A stretch of DNA of 64,000 bases from Choristoneura fumiferana (Eukaryota; Arthropoda; Insecta; Lepidoptera; Tortricidae): positions 18,283,721 to 18,347,720 of the forward strand of contig NC_133482.1 in the NCBI RefSeq assembly GCF_025370935.1. Reading direction: 5' to 3'. Positions 1 to 11,452 of this stretch are shown in pieces. Within the stretch, counting starts at the first letter, position 1, and every line of letters begins with the position of its first letter. Under the pieces are notes generated by a model, which was given only the letters and a program-made list of their open reading frames with translations, was not told the origin of the DNA and made no database searches. The position numbers and the translations under genes are program-made.

Positions 1-730
1 GCCACAAATAAGTGTGTCACTCATGGTAGAGCCAGGCCTTTTAGTCAGCGGGCGCTCGCTGAGGCCTAATCGGAGCGGAGCGGACTTAAAATGTGGCATA
101 CTTATTAGTTATAAGGCATTATTATGTACGTCCCGTGACAATACATTACCTCATCTGCTAGTTAAATTTTGGTGGTCCGGCCAGTATCGTCACCGCAGGA
201 CGGAACTCTTCAACGGTTAACGGTATCGACTTGAAATTGGTACGCAAATGTAGTTTGGGTGACAATCCAAGTAGAGTCAACGTAATGTACAGTCAACAAA
301 AAAGCCCGTATTTTTTTTTAGCAAACACTTATTTATTACTAGCCTTTATTTAACTAGTCCATTAAAGAGTATGTGATCCACATCCAGTAGTCGGATTGGC
401 TTAAAATTTGACACACTTACGTAAATCTGATGACAAAACAACAATCTGGTAGTAAAATCCTGGTGGTCCAGCCAGGCTCGCCTCCGCCGGAGGGAACTCC
501 TCAATGGCTGATAAGACAAATACAAAACTTTGCATAATTGATCAATTTCAACGAGAAGGCGTTTATATGATACATACCAGTTGATGATGCAGCCAGGGAT
601 GTCTTTTCTTGAGGAAACTCCTCAACGGTTGACAGCAAGCACAGATATAAAACTTTTCCACAAAAAAGTTTAACAGTATCTACACACTTATAGTTATCAT
701 GTAAATTATGTATTACATTACAGTTAGAGT
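1..730. repeat. Diverged dispersed repeats, no gene
   Basis: No coding region is visible. Three related stretches near 165-222, 453-512 and 575-640 share a 'ggtggtccrgcc' or 'gcagccagg' start and an end like GGAACTCYTCAAYGG followed by TTRAC. They look like eroded copies of one repeat. I do not recognise the family. Confidence 0.4.
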
Positions 731-867
731 GGGGTCGGGGTATCCTTGGTTTTGCCGACAAACTTTACATCGAATGTCATTTTATCGAAAGCGTTTCAAG
801 GAACATTCATTCTCGTAATATCGTTTGGTGTAATTTTGTTTCGTGACCTGTTCATTCAAATTTTTTT

Positions 868-1066
868 ACCCCTGGCGCAAAAAGAGGGATGTTATAAGTT
901 TGAACGCTATGTGCGTCTGTGTGTCTGTGTATCTGTCTGTCTGTGACACCGAAGCTCTTAAACGGGTGGACCAATTTGAATGCGGTTGTTTTATTTGAAA
1001 TCAGGTTTTCTAGCGATGGTTCTTAGACATGTTTCAGCAAAATCGGTTAAGCCGTTTTTGAGATAT
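868..1066 (+). repeat. Direct repeat copy 1 of a ~200-bp interspersed element
   Basis: This segment runs from 'ggcgcaaaaagaggg' through a (TGTC/TG)-rich stretch to 'gcaaaatcggttaagccg'. It is repeated with moderate divergence at 1838-2035. The shared core includes CTTAAACGGGTGGACC and AGCGATGGTTCTTAGA. It resembles the 3' part of an insect interspersed repeat and has no coding content. Confidence 0.65.
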
Positions 1067-1837
1067 TGAACTTTGAAGTGACAAAGTCGGAGGTTTTCCA
1101 ACATTTTGTTGGTTAGGTTAGGTTAAGTATATGATTTAAAAGGCAAACTGTTCAGGGAATATTATTTGGCAGATGATTCGTTATGTATGAATTTTAAATG
1201 GCAGAATTACTAAACCACGATGTTCATTTGTTCAAAATTTCATTACAACAAACACAGAAGGGTAAAGTTATAATGTAACCAGTTACCCCACACAAACTAT
1301 TTGCTACCAGATAGGTTAGGTTAGAGCTGCAATAATTACATAACATAGAAATAAAATAGGTTAGATTAGAACTGCGACCATACCCGAATCTAACTCCTAC
1401 TAGAAAAGTAGTTTGTATTAGGTTAGAATAGAACTGCGACTCCCGCAGAATCGAACTCCTACCAGAAAAGTAGGTTAGGTTAGAACTGCGACCTTTGCAG
1501 AATCTAACTGCTACCAGTTTGCAGCAAACGCGAGCAAAACTTTAGCACAATCTGTCGTTTTTATTAAATTTTCAATAAAATAGTACTTTTTTTGATTTGC
1601 CATTTTCACAAAAAAATATAAGGATATCAAAAAACGGGTTGCGGCAGAACCCAGTACTAGTTGAGCACAAACTGGCACAAAGTTGAGAGAAAAAAAAACA
1701 AAAATGGCTGTACAGAGTTTTTTTTAACATGTTTTTGTAAGTAGTGAATAAAAATATTGAAATATGATTTTAAGCATAAGCTAGCACAAGCTTAGCAAAA
1801 CTTAGTGCATACGTAGTTTTTAATCTCCGACGCAAAA

Positions 1838-2035
1838 TGAGGGGTGTTATAAGTTTGACCGCTATGTGTGTCTGTGTGGCTGTCTGTGTGTCTGTCTGTG
1901 GCACCGTAGCTCTTAAACGGGTGGACCGATTTGAATGCGGTTTTTTTATTTAAAAGCAGGTTTTTTAGCGATGGTTCTTAGATATGTTTTATCAAAATCG
2001 GTTCCGCCGTTTCAAGATCATCAGCTCTTTTGTTC
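1838..2035 (+). repeat. Direct repeat copy 2 of a ~200-bp interspersed element
   Basis: This is the second copy of the element at 868-1066, in the same orientation. It carries the same CTTAAACGGGTGGACC core and the same TGTCTG-rich stretch. The sequence between the two copies (1067-1837) is AT-rich with scattered GGTTAGG and TAGAACTGCGAC motifs. Confidence 0.65.
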
Positions 2036-2092
2036 GCTGCGGTAGGAATCTTAAACGCGTAAATATACTGATATAGATCCATACTTATACTT

Positions 2093-2262
2093 ATATAATA
2101 TTATAAATGCGAAAGTGTGTGTGTTTGTATGTTTCTGTGTATATTTGTCCGTCTTTCACGTCAAAACGGAGCAACGGATCGACATGATTTTTGGCATAGA
2201 GATAGTTTATACGGTCAGAGAGTGACATAGGTTACTTTTTATTCCGGAAAAATGCCGAGTTC
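2093..2262 (-). repeat. Lepidopteran-type interspersed repeat, reverse copy
   Basis: Read on the minus strand this matches the plus-strand element at 12163-12392. Both share the blocks 'ttcccgagggaac', 'gcatttttccggaataaa', 'gtcactctctg', 'ctatctctatgccaaaaat' and 'cgttttgacgtgaaagacgga'. The copy ends in a (GT)-rich tail followed by TTATAAT. The family is very common in moth and butterfly DNA. I cannot name the subfamily. Confidence 0.65.
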
Positions 2263-4310
2263 CCGAGGGTTTTTTTTTATTTGCAATTTCTCTGAAACTA
2301 TTGATGCTATCGAAAAACAGTTTTCGGCACAAGTGAGCACAAGTCTAGCACAAACTAGCAGTTTACATTTTTTTTTGATTTTTCAAAATGGCGGTGCTAA
2401 GACGTTTGTTGTTTTGCGTTTTTTTTCGAAACTATAGCCCATATCGAAAAACTGATTACAGCACTAGCTAGCACAAGTCTAGCACAACCTAGGACATACG
2501 TAATTTTTTGAAATTTTTAACACCGAGTCCATTTTATGACATAGACTTTCGTCTTAATTATGATTCATGTTTTAAAAAAATCTGTGAGTCATATCAGAGT
2601 ATGGTGTGCAGCACGTGCGAGCACAACTTAAGAACAATATATAGCGATTTTATTTCTTCAAAATTTTCAAAAATATGTCGCTTCTTACCTTTTTTGATTT
2701 CCGATTTTCTGAAAAATTTAAAGATATATCAAAAAATGGATTGCGGCACAAGTCAGTACTATCTAAGCACAAACTGGCACAACGTTGAAAAAATTGATTT
2801 TCCAAAATGGCGATGCTGAGATTTTTTTTTATTTGCAATTATCTCGGAAACGTTGATGCTATCGAAAAACAGTTTTCGGTACAAGTGGACACAAGTCTGG
2901 CACAAACTAGCAGATTATATATTTTTGTCGATTTTTCAAAATGGCGGTGCTAAGACGTTTGTTGTTTCGCGTTTTTTTTCGAAACTATAAGCGATATCGA
3001 AAAACTGGCTAGCACAAGTCTAGCACAACCTAGGACATACGTAATTTTTGAAATTTTTAACACTGAGTCCATTTTATGACATAGACTTTCCTCTTAATTA
3101 TGATTTGTGTTTTAAAAAAATCTGTGGGTCATATCAGAGTATGGTGTGCAGCACGTGCGAGCACAATAGAACTTAAGAACACATAGCGATTTTATTTCTT
3201 CAAAATTTTCAAAAATATGTCGCTTCTTACCTTTTTTGATTTCCGATTTTCTGAAAAATTTAAAGATCAAAAATGGATTGCAGCACAAGTCAGTACTATC
3301 TAAGCTCAAACTGGCAAAACGTTGGAAAAATTGATTTTCCAAAATGGCGATGCTGAGATTTTTATTTTATTTGCAATTATCTCTGAAACTATTGATGCTA
3401 TCGAAAAACAGTTTTCGGCACAAGTAGACACAAGTCTGGCACAAACTAGCAGATTATATATTTTTGTCGATTTTTCAAAATGGCGGTGCTAAGACGTTTG
3501 TTGTTTCACGTTTTTTTTTCGAAACTATAAGCGATATCGAAAAACTGACTACAGCACAAGCTAGTACAAGTCTGGCACAACATAGCATATACGTAATTTT
3601 TGAATTTTTTGACACCGAGTCCATTTTATGACATAGACTCTCGTCTACATTATGATTTGTGTTTAAAAAAAATCTGTTTGTCATATCAGAATATGGTGTG
3701 CAGCACGTGCGAGCACAACTTAAGAACAATATATAGCGATTTTATTTTTTTCAAAATTTTCAAAAATATGTCGCTTATTACCTTTTTTGATTTGCGATTT
3801 TCTGAAAAATTTAAAGAGATATCAAAAAACGGATTGCAGCACAAGTCAGTACTACCTAAGTACAAACTGGCACAACGTTGAAAAAATTGATTTTCCAAAA
3901 TGGCGGTGCTGAGATTTTTATTTTATTTGCAATTATCTCTGAAACTATTGACGCTATCGGAAAACAGTTTTCGGCACAAGTGAGCACAAGTCTAGCACAA
4001 ACTAGCAGAGTATTTTTTTTTTTCGATTTTTCAAAATGGCGGTGCTGAGGCGTTTTTTTGTTTTTTCGTTTTTTAACGAAACTATAAGCGATATCGAAAA
4101 ACTAATAACAGCACAAGCTAGCACAAGTCTAGCACAACCTAGCAAAACTTTTTTTTTTAATTTGGACAAAGTGGCGGTGCTAGCCCAAAAAAAAGTTTTT
4201 TTGAAATATTTTTTCCGTTAACTGGAATTTTCAAAAATGGATAACAGCACAAGCTAGCACAACCCTAGCACAACCTAGCACAACCATTTGTTTTTCGAAT
4301 TTCCAAAATG
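2263..4310 (+). repeat. Tandem array of ~545-bp units rich in GCACAAG motifs
   Basis: Three successive blocks share the order: 'atacgtaattttt', 'caccgagtccattttatgac', 'cagcacgtgcgagcacaa', 'aaaatatgtcgctt', 'ttgattttccaaaatggcg', 'gaaaaacagttttcgg', 'tttcaaaatggcggtgctaag', 'gaaactataagcgatatcg'. The unit anchors lie near 2494, 3033 and 3590, so the period is about 540-555 bp. Within each unit, short clusters of TAGCACAAGTCTAGCACAA recur every 100-200 bp. Partial units occur before (1650-1830) and after (up to 4310). The short open frames here are by-products of the repeat. Confidence 0.75.
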
Positions 4311-4806
4311 GCGGTGCTAACTTCACTCACATTAATATTATTTAATACGAGAGTGAGAGGGACGGTAAAATACGAACTTCGGTTTTCGCATTTCGTTGTA
4401 GCCCCACAGGACCGAGTAGATACGTTCGGACAATACGCAAATCGTAAAAAGGTTTTCGTGTACACTTTTGACTCGTGGGTCGGGGTTCGCGTACTGATAC
4501 GGTATTTGCATAGTGGATTGGATGGTTGTCCGTTTAATCATACCGATCGGGTCAGATACGGCCCCGAACGTTTGTTAGAAACCAACGAGTGTGCTCGCGA
4601 TTTTGGATTCCATGCCTCAAAAAGAAAACGGAAATCCGGAAACCTTATAGGATCAGTTCGTTTGCCTGTCTGTCCTTTCGTCTGTCTATAATGTTTGTCT
4701 AGGTCAAAAATATTTTTTCATCACACTTGCTCATAAATAGTGTCGTAACAAGCAGGCTACCTTGCTTGCAACCCCCCAAATAAAACCCTCGACCTTAATG
4801 TGCTTG
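4311..4806. other. Unassigned sequence downstream of the array
   Basis: A 127-codon open frame runs on the plus strand at 4308-4691 and is open on the opposite strand as well. Its first codons lie in the array's 'aaaatggcggtgctaa' motif, and the product shows no domain I recognise. I treat it as chance. Nothing else is supported here. Confidence 0.3.
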
Positions 4807-4908
4807 TCATGAAACCCGTGGTCGGTAAATGAGTCATTGCCCGTACTAATTTTCTTGTCACGAAGCCCAAAGTCGGTAAATGAGTCCATGCCCGTACTGA
4901 TACTGCTG
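4807..4908 (+). repeat. 51-bp tandem duplication
   Basis: Two adjacent 51-bp copies begin at 4807 and 4858. Both contain 'gtcggtaaatgagtc' and 'atgcccgtactgat' or close variants. A GC-rich stretch with alternating GCGC follows (4908-5000). No coding potential is supported. Confidence 0.6.
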
Positions 4909-5097
4909 CGCGCGCTGCAGCTGCAAGAGCGCGCGCACGTCAGGCACATGCTGCGGAGGGGGAGGGCGGCAGGGAGCTGGCACTGCCAAGAGCGCAGCCA
5001 GCGGTATCGGCAATTTTTGAAAAATATTAGTTTTTCTTTAACAAATATACAATTTTACTCGCATTTGCTATAAGATGAAAAACATTGCATGTCGCAC

Positions 5098-5200
5098 GGG
5101 CGGTACTAGAATTACGAACATCGACTCATAAAGCCCTCAGTCTTCGACTTCGGGCTTCTAATAGACTATCTCGTTCGTAATTCCTTATTTACCGCCCTTA
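5098..5200. repeat. Palindromic MITE-like element
   Basis: The left end GGGCGGTACTAGAATTACGAAC is matched in inverse by GTTCGTAATTCC plus TTACCGCCC at the right end, with a few mismatches and a short insertion. An internal hairpin is formed by 'aagccctcagtcttcgacttcgggctt'. This suggests a short non-autonomous DNA transposon of about 100 bp. Confidence 0.55.
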
Positions 5201-5531
5201 AGACACAATGTACTATATTTTCTTAGGTACCTACTTGCGTATAATGTTCTGTGATATTTATTTATTTTATTATATAATATTATGTTTTCCCCTCCTGTAA
5301 TTTACTTAAATTGGTTAATTAAACATCCGCCTAGTCAGAGATTTCTCAATTGTGGCTTATACAAGGGTGCTTTCAAATTTGTCCCTTGTTTTTTTAAGTA
5401 TATGTTAAGTTAATTACGTTCTATAAATCGGTGCAAAGAAACCATTGGATATAACGGTGGATAAAATGAATTCGGAGTAAGGTTATAGGTTAGTTTGACT
5501 GAACATGGCTTAGGAACTTTTTAATCGGAAT

Positions 5532-5837
5532 CCACCACCATCCCAGCCTTTTTACGTCCCACTGCCGGGCACAGGCCTTCTCTTAGAATGAGAGGGCTTG
5601 GGCCGTAGTTCCCATGCGGGTCCAGTGCGGATTGGGAACTTCACACATACCATTGAATTACTTCACAGGCGTGTGCAGGTTTGCTCACGATGTTTTCCTC
5701 CACCGTAAAGCTCATGGTAAATTTCAGATGTAATTTCACACATGAATTTCGAAAAACTCAGAGGTGCGAGCCGGGGTTTGAACCCACGAAACTCTGCTTG
5801 AGAGGCGATAGGTCACACCACTAGGCCACCACGACTA
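5532..5837 (-). mobile_element. tRNA-derived SINE with 11-bp target-site duplication
   Basis: On the minus strand the 5' end reads as a tRNA-like head: an A box like TGGCCTAGTGG about 20 bases in, then a B box GGGTTCAAACC. A ~200-bp body follows, with conserved blocks such as 'gggaactacggcccaagccctc'. The direct repeat TTAATCGGAAT lies on both sides (5521-5531 and 5838-5848), which fits target-primed retrotransposition. Related minus-strand fragments lie at 19857-20045, 32074-32133 and 51155-51388. Confidence 0.85.
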
Positions 5838-5848
5838 TTAATCGGAAT

Positions 5849-8800
5849 GTGTGATTAAAATGTATTCAAGCCTTTGATGCGGTACAATATGAATTACCAA
5901 CGTACACCATTAAAAATAATTCTAGAAAACATTAACACAGGTGTTCAATCACACTTAAGTATGTACCTATCTGAAGACATTCTTTTGAATTTTCAAAACA
6001 CCGTGTTTGTTTAACTCCGTTTTTGCTCAACAATAGTAATTATTACTATAAAAACATTTTTCATACAAGTTTTTTTTGCTGATTGTACATTTTGTGGATT
6101 GTACTTGTTTTGTACCTACAACAAGATTGGAAGCAAACAAACAAATATACAAGATGAAGTTAATTAAGGCTTGTAAAAAGCACAACGACTAGCAGGGTCT
6201 TGGTATATCAGCTCAGCCTTGCAACTGAGGCAACAAATTTATTTATCATCGCAGGAAAACTACATGCAGTCCTAAAATAATATCCATAAACGCCTCATAC
6301 AATGTCGTCAAACGTCCATACACAAGTGACAAGAGGTCTCGATTTCCTGATAGTAAACTAGATTTACGACTCTCGCGCTATACGAACACTTTTATGATCA
6401 CTTACAAGGAGATTGGTCATACAAAAATGTAATTTTCATCAACTGATTGCCATGAGTGTATTCTCAGCAGAAGGACAAGGTTTAGGTACTTAAGACAGCA
6501 TTTCAGGCTAATGGTATTGAGAAGTCGTTCGGGAAAGTTAACTGCCATTTTATAGTTCTTTTGTGGCCAGCCCCCGTTTTTGTGGGCCAACTTTTCCAAT
6601 TATAAGATAGTAAGTATTGCTGCAAATTTCAGTAAATTAGATCCAGTGTCACTGCTAATAATGTAGCTTAGTTTCGCAAATTACCGGAGTTCATTTGTTG
6701 ATAATTCAGTTGTTTTAAATAATGGAAGAAGTTTTCAATGGCTGTAATAGTAATAACAAAGTTTTCCCGCTTGTTATTTTGTTTGAAATGTTTTGCTAAT
6801 AAGCAAAAGTTGTTCCCGTATGAGCATCGAGGATGAAACCCTAATGAGATGCATGTTTTTCTTAATCCATTGTCTTTTTTCCAAACACACAAAAATACAT
6901 CCAGTGGTCGGTCACAGAACAGGAAACATGCCAATTTTATTATACATTGGTTTGATTTGCTTTGTTTGTTAGCATCGCCGTTTTGTTTTATTATTTATTT
7001 TGAATGTATCTAAATAAGCATAAACAATGTACGAAAAAAACTCGCATATTAATAATAATAAAATTATATTGTATAGTGTTACTCGGTATTCTGTATTTTA
7101 AAACATGATAATATGATAATAATACTTATACCATATTACGTTTTTTAGATATATTTTGTCAAGTTAGTCTGTAATATGGTTTCAAAGATTTATTGATATT
7201 AAGTATTTCTAAAGTGTAGTAAAAAGAGTAGCTCGAGGTTAATAGCAGAAAAGATGGTTGAGAAAGTTTCATATTTTAGTAAGTCGAGGGCATTGACCTT
7301 AATATAGCGATAGGAGTAGAAAGCAGCTTAAAACACAGCTGGTAGTTTTGAAAAGACTTTTTTAATAATTACGTAAAAGTGTAGTTATTCCGAAGTCCAG
7401 CAAAGGTTGTTTACTTGGTAAAATCGACATAATCTATTGTAATATTGAAGGGATCTTTACTTGAGTGCACAATTGTTATAAAAAAAGTTTACGTCACAAA
7501 TAACAATATAGTCTAACTAAAGAGAAATATAAATAAATTTCAAATGGGAATCAAAGCTGATCCGATTTTAACAAAATGTTTGTATACTTATTGGATTTAT
7601 TTTGAGATTTCGGGATCGGTTCGGGATCGGACACAAAGGATTTATGCTTTATTTATTTTTCTTTACGTTTAGGCTGTTGCAAGAATAACATTGCATTGCA
7701 TTGCCGTAAGTAAGTAAGTAAGTACCTAATAAGATAACTGTAAGACCAATAAACAACATGATATCTAATACTCGTAAATAAATCTATCTATCTATCTACT
7801 CGTAACATCTAACAAATCGCACTAGTCATATCCATATTAAACTTGTGATCGCTACTTCAAATCCGCTCTCTAATTAATGATTAGGTACCTAATACGAATG
7901 TTTGTTCTCGGCTTTTGGACGTTTAATATGTATTTTAGTATGTATTTATTTATATAAGTATGTATATCCGTTGCCTAGCCCATACATAATACAATCTTTG
8001 CTTTGTTTGGGACTTAGTCAATTGGTGCCGATTGCCCCGGCTATTAATTAATTAATTGCTATAAAAAATCAGGAGTTACAAGTAATCACGGTCTACACCC
8101 CGTAACAAATATTATCTATTATAGTGAAACGTGAACCATTAAAAACCGTAATTTTTTGATCTTCAGTCTGACTTGTCTGTTTGCAAAACGCATGAGTCTT
8201 AACTTGTATTGATAGAACCGAAGGTAAGTGTAGTAAAACTTTAGAAAACTAAACGTTATTTGTAATTAGTTTCCTTAACGTAAGTAGATATTATCTTTAT
8301 TCCCGAGATTACCCCGGGCATCAGTGTGCTGGTGATACCATATTTCCCCCTAACGCGGGCCCGCGCAAAATCATTTCGAGACGCTCGTCTGCGCTCACCC
8401 TTTTTATAGCTCGGATGAATTATGACATAAAATATTTATCTCCTTTTGGGGATATGTAACGCGTCTGCTTTTTTCAGATGATAACATAGTAAATCCCCAT
8501 TTTATAATAAAAACGAAAGGAATAGTCTCGCGGGAACAAAGAACGAAATAATAAACTTTGAGATCTGTGAACTCTAGTTCAACTAACGGTTGATGCTATT
8601 CTGGGGTGCAGACATTCTTTCGTTTTTCTTGTTAACATCACACGTACTACTATTTGATTTGTTCATTGTAAGGTGAAATTTTCTGCGAGATAGCTGACTG
8701 CACTCTATCCACTTAGGTAGAGCTTTTTAAGATTCCTGAAGGGTAACTTTACCTTTTAAATCAAGGAATAAAAATGGTACAGTTGGTGCAGAAAAATAGC

Positions 8801-9610
8801 TGTGTTATTATAAAAAATAAAACTGATTAAATTAATACAAATAAGTTAAGACTTCCGAAAAAATTAGGCTACATAATATTAAGTTGAATTATAGAATCTT
8901 TGTATAGGTCTTTTAAAAACATTGTAAGTTTTGTGGGACCATTTTTTGATTTAAAACCCCATATTTCGTAAATTTTGCTTTGAAGCGGAGTTCAGTTAAA
9001 AACAATCATATCTATAAAAGCGTCTATTTTGATATAACTATATAAAAACTTGTACGGAACCCTGGGTGCACGAGTCTGATTCGTAATTGACGAATTTTTA
9101 TTTAAAAAAAGATAAGTAACCAGACGTTACGAACCCCAAATTTTCCTCGCACACGTGTGACAATTAGCAACAAAAAAGCACCGCTTGAGGCAAAGCCGTA
9201 CAATGGATGACGGGTATAATTTTCCCTCAAGCAATATTATGTTTGGGGCTTAGTATTAGCTGGGTATAGCAAAGCCGAATAAATTGTGGTTCATATAAAG
9301 GGCATTACTCACTCGTCAGTTACTCGCTGGAACGCCGCTTCCTTCATATTTTCTGCGGATCAAGCATAATTTGTCAAAATTTCAACGCTTCCCCTTGCTG
9401 CGCTGAAGTTTTTTTTACATTTTCCTCAACTCGAATTGCTTACCTATATACTTGTTAAGGGAGCGTACAGGGAATTTTATGTTATTGATAATTTGGTTCT
9501 GTCTGATATTTGGGTGATTCTTTCGCAATAAATACGTATAAAATAACTACTATATACACTATAGCTGTACTATAACAGACTTTCTTCATCGGCAATTAAG
9601 CTACGCAGTA
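5849..9610. other. AT-rich intergenic DNA, no gene seen
   Basis: No coding region, RNA gene or recognised domain is visible. Small simple repeats occur: (GTAA)n near 7705-7722 and (CTAT)n near 7785-7800. Open frames at 6417-6599 and 6668-6934 (minus strand) have no recognisable product. Confidence 0.5.
7958..8045 (+). repeat. Fragment of interspersed repeat (CCGTTGCCT family)
   Basis: The segment contains 'tatatccgttgcctagccc', 'ctttgctttgtttgggact' and 'agtcaattggtg'. The same blocks occur in inverse orientation near 9845-9925 and 10155-10255, so three copies of one interspersed repeat lie within 2.3 kb. Confidence 0.6.
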
Positions 9611-9761
9611 TTAAGCGCTCGGTTCAGTATTAAACGCTGCGTTAAACGCAATGCGTTTGACGCGCAATACGCGCATCAATTTGCATCAGATAGTCTAATT
9701 ACCAAACATACGCTTGCCGCTACGCTCACCGCGGATGACAATGTTGAACCGAGCGCTTTAA
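9611..9761. mobile_element. Palindromic MITE with 16-bp inverted ends
   Basis: The left end TTAAGCGCTCGGTTCA (9611-9626) is matched in inverse by TGAACCGAGCGCTTTAA (9745-9761) with one extra base. The 151-bp element contains further GCGTTAAACGCAATGCGT-type palindromes. No coding region is present. Confidence 0.7.
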
Positions 9762-9844
9762 GCCTCTCCTGTTAAACAAGCAATAAAAGCATTAAAAAGC
9801 ATTATTGTACATACATTTTTCTCAAAAAAATGTTACAATGTGTC

Positions 9845-9925
9845 AATGGACATTAATTTTGATCTAGTCCCAAACTTAGCAAAGCTGGTATTACGGGTAC
9901 CAGGCAACGGATAAACATAACTCTT
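9845..9925 (-). repeat. Second copy of the CCGTTGCCT-family repeat
   Basis: This is the inverse of 7958-8045: 'ctagtcccaaacttagcaaag' and 'ggtaccaggcaacggata' are the reverse complements of the matching blocks there. Confidence 0.6.
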
Positions 9926-10154
9926 TAGTAAATAAATAAAACTTCCAAGACGCAAGAATAAACAACTGTATTTTCGTACATCATTATATCTGCCCCGAAC
10001 GGGATCAAACCCGGGACATTAATCTTCGTAGTCAGTTCGTTCGTGGAATTTCGAGTACCGTACTGTAGCTATCCCAGTAGCTGCCATCTTAAAATATATG
10101 AAATTAAAACAGTGTCATATTTTTGGCATTAGCTTGTCAATAACTAGGACGTTA

Positions 10155-10255
10155 AATAAATAAATATCATGGGACAATTGACACCAATTGACCTAGTCCT
10201 AAACTAAGCAAAGCTTTATACAATGGGTACTTTAAAGGCAACGGATAATCATACT
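10155..10255 (-). repeat. Third copy of the CCGTTGCCT-family repeat
   Basis: This segment contains 'gacaccaattgacctagtcc', 'taaactaagcaaagctt' and 'aaaggcaacggataatcata'. It has the same orientation as the copy at 9845-9925. Confidence 0.6.
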
Positions 10256-10660
10256 TATGTACTTAAAAAAAAAACTTAAATGCATATAACATGCAAGACT
10301 CAGACATTTCCCTTAATTGAGCGAATCGTGATCATAAGCCTATATTAATTTAGTTCAAATTCAATGAGTACTCTGACAATGTAACAATATTAATGTCAGA
10401 AATGTAATAAATCTCAGGTGGAACTAAAGTTTTCTTAGAAATTACGTAAATTCATAATGTTCAAACTTGTTTATTGTAAAAGTTTCGGTTTGATATAGTG
10501 TAGGTGTATGACAAAGACAGCTTGACGAGTTTATAAATGCTTTTTAAGATATACATGAATAGCAAACGATGTTAATTTTAACCTCACATTCGTAGTTTCT
10601 GTTTGTTTTAGAGTTGTAATTTATTGAAATGACAGCAAAATTTGATTACTTTTAATAATA

Positions 10661-11204
10661 TCTCGAAAATACAAACTGAGACATGGATGCACAGAAAAAA
10701 CCAGAAAAAGAGACCAGCGCTGGGAATCGAACCCAGGTCCTCAGCAATCCGTGCTATCAATCCGAACGCTACTTATGCAGCAGCACTAGCGACATCTATG
10801 TTCCGCTCTCATCGAGAGACGTCACACTCTTTCGGAACCAACCGCTCACCCAGACAAGAGATGTCGCTACTAAGCAATCAAATTATGATTGGTTTGATTA
10901 GTGGTTTGCTTAGAGGCGACATCTCTTGTCTGGGTGAGCGGTTGGTTCCGAAAGAGTGTGAGTGACGTCTCTCGATGAGAGCGGAACATAGATGTCGCTA
11001 GTGCTGCTGCATAAGTAGCGTAGTAGAAATAAGCAACCTGAGATATGTATGCATAGGAAAAATTCGTGTCTAGATTCCTGTCCAGCGGTGGTGTAGGGGT
11101 TATAGCACGCAGCACGGATTGCTGAGGACCTGGGTTCGATTCCCAGCGCTGGTCTCTTTTTCTGGTTTTTCTGTGCATCCATGTCTCAGTTTGTATTTTC
11201 GATA
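10661..11204. mobile_element. Large foldback structure with inverted SINE ends
   Basis: Two pairs of inverted arms are visible. The outer arms, 10661-10757 and 11109-11204, carry 'caaactgagacatggatgca', 'gagaccagcgctggga' and 'ggtcctcagcaatccgtgct' in opposite orientation. The inner arms, 10768-10875 and 10907-11020, carry 'gcagcagcactagcgacatc' and 'ccgctcacccagacaagaga' in opposite orientation. The centre (10876-10906) is about 30 bases. The right arm has an extra 88 bases (11021-11108) holding the 5' part of a SINE head, so the foldback is asymmetric. It may be two head-on insertions or one foldback transposon. Confidence 0.75.
11081..11204 (+). mobile_element. tRNA-derived SINE head inside the foldback
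   Basis: A tRNA-like block of about 72 bases runs from 'ccagcggtggtgtagggg' (A-box like) to 'gggttcgattcc' (B box), and its ends 'ccagcg' and 'cgctgg' can pair as an acceptor stem. The anticodon arm is irregular and no CCA-ready 3' end follows. Instead a SINE body continues ('tctctttttctggtttttc'). I call it a SINE head and not a tRNA gene. Confidence 0.65.
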
Positions 11205-11387
11205 TGGTTTCACGGGATACCCGTAAAAGTAACAAATTTGGAATTGAAATAAAAAATACAAAAAGACTCCAAAAAAACCAATCATACTTTTAATAACTTC
11301 CGCGAGGTAGGCCTGGAATATTGTCAAAATAATAGTAGGCCAGAAAATTACCATAAGTACATTCTTTAGGTTTGTTAACTGTTAGAG

Positions 11388-11452
11388 GAAACTGTGGCTT
11401 AATTTCTTGCGCCTGTTACAGGGCCCACCCAGTATTATGTGGCGTAAAACTT
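11388..11452 (+). repeat. Terminal fragment of the CCGGGTGGGCCCTGT MITE
   Basis: The blocks 'actgtggcttaatttcttgc' and 'ctgttacagggcccaccc' match the right end of the complete element at 56677-57035. No left end is visible nearby, so this is a truncated copy. Confidence 0.6.

Noticed and set aside
1107..1485. GGTTAGGTTAGG stretches resembling the insect telomere repeat (TTAGG)n
   Set aside because: Only two to three units at a time, scattered among other sequence. This is not a telomere or interstitial telomeric array.
4308..4691. 127-codon plus-strand frame
   Set aside because: It begins in repeat sequence, the opposite strand is also open, and it has no recognisable domain.
11081..11152. 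tRNA gene candidate with good B box
   Set aside because: The anticodon arm is irregular, a SINE body follows, and an inverted partial copy lies nearby. It is a SINE head.
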